Assembly: GCA_007996965.1 (NCBI GenBank)
Contig: BIMP01000001.1
Span: 434,001-498,000 of the forward strand
From: a cyanobiont of Ornithocercus magnificus
GTDB taxonomy: Bacteria > Cyanobacteriota > Cyanobacteriia > PCC-6307 > Cyanobiaceae
Direction of reading: 5' to 3'
Length of the DNA: 64,000 nt
Shown here: one piece after another, positions 60,980 through 64,000 of the stretch
Layout: each line of letters opens with the position of its first letter
Position numbering within the stretch: position 1 is the first letter of the stretch
The notes under the pieces: generated by a model
Told to the model about the DNA's origin: nothing
The model's database searches: none
What the model saw: the letters and a program-made list of their open reading frames with translations, nothing else
Program-made: the position numbers and the translations under genes

Positions 60980-62035
60980 CTAACGTCGGCTAACGACAAT
61001 TACCGCTCCAAGTATAGCTGTGGCTATTGCCAACCAGAAGAATCGCATCTCGGCATTAGCCACAACCAAAGCCAAAGCAGCAAGCCATTGGGTAAAGACA
61101 TAGATCAATAAGACCGTGCGACGGTGAGAGAAGCCTGCACGCAGAAGTCGATGATGTAAATGTCGACGGTCTGGATGAAAAGGTGAGTGCCCTTCTCTAA
61201 GGCGGCCCATAATTACAGCTGACATATCAGCAAGAGGTAGTAAAAGGATCAGTAAAGGAAGCAATAAACTAACTGTAGCCAATCCTCTTGCAGGGCCAAC
61301 AATACTGATGGCGGCGAGGGTAAATCCAAGGAAGTAAGAACCACCATCACCCATAAAAATTCGGGCAGGATTGAAGTTATGGCGAAGAAAACCGAAGCTA
61401 GCACCAGCGAGTGCAGCAGCTAAAAATCCAGCAGCGACTTGATGAAGAGAGAAGCTTACTGAGACTAGACTAGTAGCAGCGATACCTGCAACACCAGCAG
61501 CCAACCCATCAAGACCATCTAGCCAATTAATTGCATTAGTGATGCCTACTAACCAGATAACTGTCGTCAACAGACTAACGGAATCGGGCAGTACGAGTGG
61601 GCTGTTGCTGTTGCTCCAGGGAAGATTAATTGCGTCTATACGAACACTCTGCTGCCAAATAATTATAGCTACACCCACTTGAGCAACTAGACGCGGCCAG
61701 GGAGAGAGAGCAAAGAGATCATCAGCAAGACCGATGACGAAGAAGCAAAGTGCTCCAGACAGAGCAGTCCAAATTAACTGAGCATAGCCTGGAACCAGCA
61801 AGCCAAAACCACCAAGCCACCAAGTAAAAAGGAGAGCTATACAAAACCCGAGAACTATTGCTACACCTCCAAGACGGACTGTTGGTAAGGTGTGCTGCTT
61901 ACGAGAGTTTGGTCGGTCAGTTAGACCAAGATAAAGACCTACAGCGCGAACTATTGGCACAATGACCATGGTGAAAGTGCCTGCTATGGCGAAGCTCACG
62001 AGAGCGACAGCGGGTGGGCTGCTCGCGAGAGTCAC
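60980..62035 (-). CDS. Glycosyltransferase family 4 (WecA/TagO/MraY-like)
   Basis: 351 residues, about ten membrane helices. Motifs of polyprenyl-phosphate sugar-1-phosphate transferases: DRPNSRKQHTLPTVRLGG, ADDLFALSP, NAINWLDGLDGLAAG, FMGDGGSYFLGF and HLHHRLLRAGFSHRR. The HxHH and NAINWLDG form points to the WecA/TagO branch, starting a surface polysaccharide or O-antigen, not to MraY. Lies between cinA and glyA. Confidence 0.88.
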   Translation of the reverse strand: MTLASSPPAVALVSFAIAGTFTMVIVPIVRAVGLYLGLTDRPNSRKQHTLPTVRLGGVAIVLGFCIALLFTWWLGGFGLLVPGYAQLIWTALSGALCFFVIGLADDLFALSPWPRLVAQVGVAIIIWQQSVRIDAINLPWSNSNSPLVLPDSVSLLTTVIWLVGITNAINWLDGLDGLAAGVAGIAATSLVSVSFSLHQVAAGFLAAALAGASFGFLRHNFNPARIFMGDGGSYFLGFTLAAISIVGPARGLATVSLLLPLLILLLPLADMSAVIMGRLREGHSPFHPDRRHLHHRLLRAGFSHRRTVLLIYVFTQWLAALALVVANAEMRFFWLAIATAILGAVIVVSRR

Positions 62036-62119
62036 AAAAATCCTTTGGGAAGGTTGGCCTGGGCTTGCGTTTGCTGATTCTAGGCTACTAGGGAAATCCA
62101 GAGAGTATCTTGATACTAG

Positions 62120-63415
62120 TTAGACAAGCTCTGGATGGGGCGCTTTTCTATAGAGTGGGTAGCGGCGGCAAAGCATGCTGACTCTGTTGCAACAGCGTGC
62201 CTTAATAGCTATATCATCTTGCTGAAGTAGTCGATCTGCAAGGATGTCAGCTATTTCGCGAAAAGCATTTCTGTCAAAACCGCGGGTGGTCAGAGCTGCA
62301 GTACCAAGGCGAAGGCCACTAGTAACGAATGGTGATTCAGGGTCAAAGGGAACAGTGTTTTTGTTAGCGGTGATGTTTACATCACTCACTAGCAGATCGG
62401 CAACCTTACCAGTTAGACCTATTGTCCGCAGATCTATCAGTACTATGTGATTGTCAGTACCACCGCTAACTACATCGATTCCTCTTTCCTGAAGACGAGT
62501 AGCAAGAACACTAGCATTTTCTAGTATGTGACGACAGTAATCACGGAAGGAGGGATGGAGTGCTTCGGCAAAGGCTACAGCTTTAGCGGCGACTACGTGC
62601 TCTAAAGGACCTCCCTGGCTACCTGGAAATACTGCCCTATCAAACTGCCGGGCGAATTCTGCGTCACGGCAAAGAATTAGGCCTCCTCTAGGGCCACGAA
62701 GTGTCTTGTGTGTTGTTGTGGTAACGACATCGCAGTGAGGAATCGGATTGGGATGAAATCCCGCAGCTACAAGACCGGCAATGTGCGCCATGTCTGCTAG
62801 AAGGTAAGCCCCAACTTCATCAGCAATAGTGCGGAAGGCTGCAAAATCAATCACACGTGGGTAGGCTGAGCAACCACAGATGATTAAGCGTGGTCTGTGT
62901 TCCAGTGCTAGTCGGCGAATAGCCTCCATGTCGAGACGCTGGGTTTCACGTTCAACGCCGTAATGACAGGTGTTGAACCATTTACCACTCACATTTACAG
63001 GAGAGCCATGCGTGAGATGACCACCGTGGGAAAGATCCATCCCCATGATCGTATCGCCAGGCTTTAGCAGTGCAAGAAAGACAGCAAAGTTGGCCTGCGC
63101 TCCACTGTGAGGTTGTACATTAGCCCAAGCAGCGCCGAAGAGGGTGCACGCTCGGGAAATGGCCAACTCCTCAATTGCATCGATATGCTCACAACCGCCA
63201 TAGTAGCGCTTGTTAGGCAAACCTTCTGCATACTTGTTCGTGAGCACAGAGCCTTGGGCCTGCATAACAGCCTGGGAGGCAAAATTCTCGCTAGCGATGA
63301 GTTCTAGGTGATTTTCCTGACGCTCCCGCTCCTGACCAATGAGCGCCGCTATGTCAGGATCAGTGTCCAATATCGTAGCAGTGATAGAGGGCCAGGAGGT
63401 ATTTGTCACTAGCAA
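62120..63415 (-). CDS. glyA: Serine hydroxymethyltransferase
   Basis: PLP enzyme interconverting serine and glycine and charging tetrahydrofolate. 431 residues: [61 protein letters not shown] and the PLP lysine in [17 protein letters not shown]1 units made here feed ThyX at 48161. Lies 46 bases downstream of the terminator of tRNA-Arg. Confidence 0.97.
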   Translation of the reverse strand: MLVTNTSWPSITATILDTDPDIAALIGQERERQENHLELIASENFASQAVMQAQGSVLTNKYAEGLPNKRYYGGCEHIDAIEELAISRACTLFGAAWANVQPHSGAQANFAVFLALLKPGDTIMGMDLSHGGHLTHGSPVNVSGKWFNTCHYGVERETQRLDMEAIRRLALEHRPRLIICGCSAYPRVIDFAAFRTIADEVGAYLLADMAHIAGLVAAGFHPNPIPHCDVVTTTTHKTLRGPRGGLILCRDAEFARQFDRAVFPGSQGGPLEHVVAAKAVAFAEALHPSFRDYCRHILENASVLATRLQERGIDVVSGGTDNHIVLIDLRTIGLTGKVADLLVSDVNITANKNTVPFDPESPFVTSGLRLGTAALTTRGFDRNAFREIADILADRLLQQDDIAIKARCCNRVSMLCRRYPLYRKAPHPELV

Positions 63416-63460
63416 AAACCAGTTGTCATGCTAAGGCTAGAAAGTAGATCCTCGCACAAT

Positions 63461-63488
63461 AAAAAGCACTGCCCTGTTAGGGCAGTGA
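63461..63488 (-). terminator. Rho-independent terminator of tRNA-Arg
   Basis: On the minus strand CACTGCCCT, loop AAC, AGGGCAGTG, then CTTTTT: a nine-base stem with a T-run, 14 bases after tRNA-Arg. It separates the tRNA from glyA, transcribed the same way. Confidence 0.9.
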
Positions 63489-63501
63489 GAGGTCCTTCAA
63501 A

Positions 63502-63575
63502 CGCGCCTGGAGAGATTCGAACTCCCGACCCTCTGATCCGTAGTCAGATGCTCTAATCCGCTGAGCTACAAGCGC
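63502..63575 (-). tRNA. tRNA-Arg (anticodon ACG)
   Basis: 74 bases. Acceptor GCGCTTG pairs with CAGGCGC (one T-G wobble), discriminator G at 63502. Anticodon stem TCTGA/TCAGA with loop CTACGGA, anticodon ACG (A34 becomes inosine, reading CGU/CGC/CGA). T arm GGGAG-TTCGAAT-CTCTC. CCA not encoded. Confidence 0.96.
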
Positions 63576-63666
63576 CTGAACAGATCCATATCACTGCATC
63601 AAGGGGTGAATCGTCAACCAAGGTGCGGACCCAGCGCCAGAATTTACCCAAAGACAAACGGACTCA

Positions 63667-63921
63667 ATGCCAATACGTTGGTACGGCCCCGCCGATCCTT
63701 TAGACCCCACCTATCAACACTTCAGTCGTGTAGTAAATCTAACGCTCCATGCAATGGGCTTTGCGGCAGTGAATAGTGGGCTATGGTTCATTCAGGAAAT
63801 TCGTCATCCCTGGACGCACTTGATCTGGTTCAGTGGTCTCTGGCTAATGGCCCTGATACTGCACCTTGTCATAGTTCTTCGGCAGCGTCCAGCTCCTGAA
63901 ACGACAAACCCTATTACATAA
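63667..63921 (+). CDS. Small two-span membrane protein
   Basis: 84 residues: soluble start MPIRWYGPADPLDPTYQHFS, hydrophobic segment FAAVNSGLWFI, then HLIWFSGLWLMALILHLVIVL. Two membrane helices are likely and WFSGLWLMALI resembles a 2TM domain. ATG at 63667. I recall a comparable small gene after glyA and tRNA-Arg in marine Synechococcus; function unknown. Divergent from tRNA-Arg. Confidence 0.6.
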   Translation: MPIRWYGPADPLDPTYQHFSRVVNLTLHAMGFAAVNSGLWFIQEIRHPWTHLIWFSGLWLMALILHLVIVLRQRPAPETTNPIT

Positions 63922-63937
63922 ATTTATCGACCCTGCC

Positions 63938-64000
63938 ATGAATCTAAATGCCGCTGATCTTCGCGATCTACAACTGGCTATCGCTGACCGTTTGTTTTTG
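63938..64000 (+). CDS. Start of an unidentified gene (partial, runs off right edge)
   Basis: ATG 63938 opens a frame to the window end, 21 codons: MNLNAADLRDLQLAIADRLF then L. It lies 16 bases after the stop of the previous gene. The text is reminiscent of DUF3181 proteins but too short to claim it. Confidence 0.4.
   Translation, partial: MNLNAADLRDLQLAIADRLFL

Noticed and set aside
1-64000. CRISPR array, prophage, transposon, toxin-antitoxin or defence genes
   Set aside because: Looked for spaced direct repeats, integrase or transposase motifs and small paired genes; none found. The window is syntenic housekeeping DNA.

Overview
The window is chromosomal DNA of a marine picocyanobacterium of the Synechococcus/Prochlorococcus/Cyanobium group. 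Evidence is the photosystem II genes (psbA, psbO, psbH, psbN, psbI), the nitrogen regulator ntcA, carotenoid hydroxylase crtR, ferredoxin-type gltB, thyX with the picocyanobacterial motif, and, from memory of that group, runs of conserved gene order such as psbA-aroC-eda-ftsH-sat-psbO-coaBC and psbH-tatA-pth. The D1 protein reads more like marine Synechococcus than Prochlorococcus. Most coding DNA is about 48 percent GC by hand counts, psbA is about 60 percent, and several long spacers are 35-40 percent and hold stop-riddled gene remnants. This suggests (inference) a lineage drifting toward AT and losing genes, such as a low-light Prochlorococcus relative or a Synechococcus-derived symbiont.

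Layout. 1-2791: gltB, cut by the left edge. 3228-9465: a phosphodiester glycosidase, then the translation operon rpsL-rpsG-fusA-tufA-rpsJ. 9525-15045: Lon-domain protein, quinol methyltransferase, pheA, DUF1997, rnhB and rne. 15821-20237: dapL, clpS, CPBP protease, cobalamin radical SAM protein. 20936-29940: psbA, aroC, eda-like, ftsH, sat, psbO, coaBC, DUF2555. 30001-36541: tRNA-Ala, a decayed stretch, small conserved genes, pyrB, mpg, queuosine-precursor transporter, a 47-residue membrane peptide, creatininase-like protein, gatC, crtR. 36594-44461: tRNA-Leu, ileS, DUF genes, FIST protein, trmB, ictB. 45045-50088: lytic transglycosylase, thioredoxin-like protein, thyX, dcd, cobO-like. 50886-57208: ntcA, gene remnants, pth, tatA, psbH, psbN, psbI, DUF3769 (LptD-type). 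57536-64000: leuD, leuC, cinA, a WecA/MraY-family transferase, glyA, tRNA-Arg, a small membrane protein and the start of a further gene.

The genes are nearly all housekeeping: translation, aromatic and branched amino-acid synthesis, sulfate activation, nucleotide synthesis, photosystem II structure and repair (psbA, psbO, ftsH), envelope building and nitrogen control. I see no CRISPR array, prophage, insertion sequence, secretion or defence island, and no convincing new multi-gene system. The points that merit a second look are the compositional island at psbA with its structured leader, a probable NtcA-type promoter in front of ntcA, decayed genes downstream of ntcA, a cobO homologue without a P-loop, an uncharacterised cobalamin radical SAM protein next to psbA, and an unannotated 47-residue membrane peptide.
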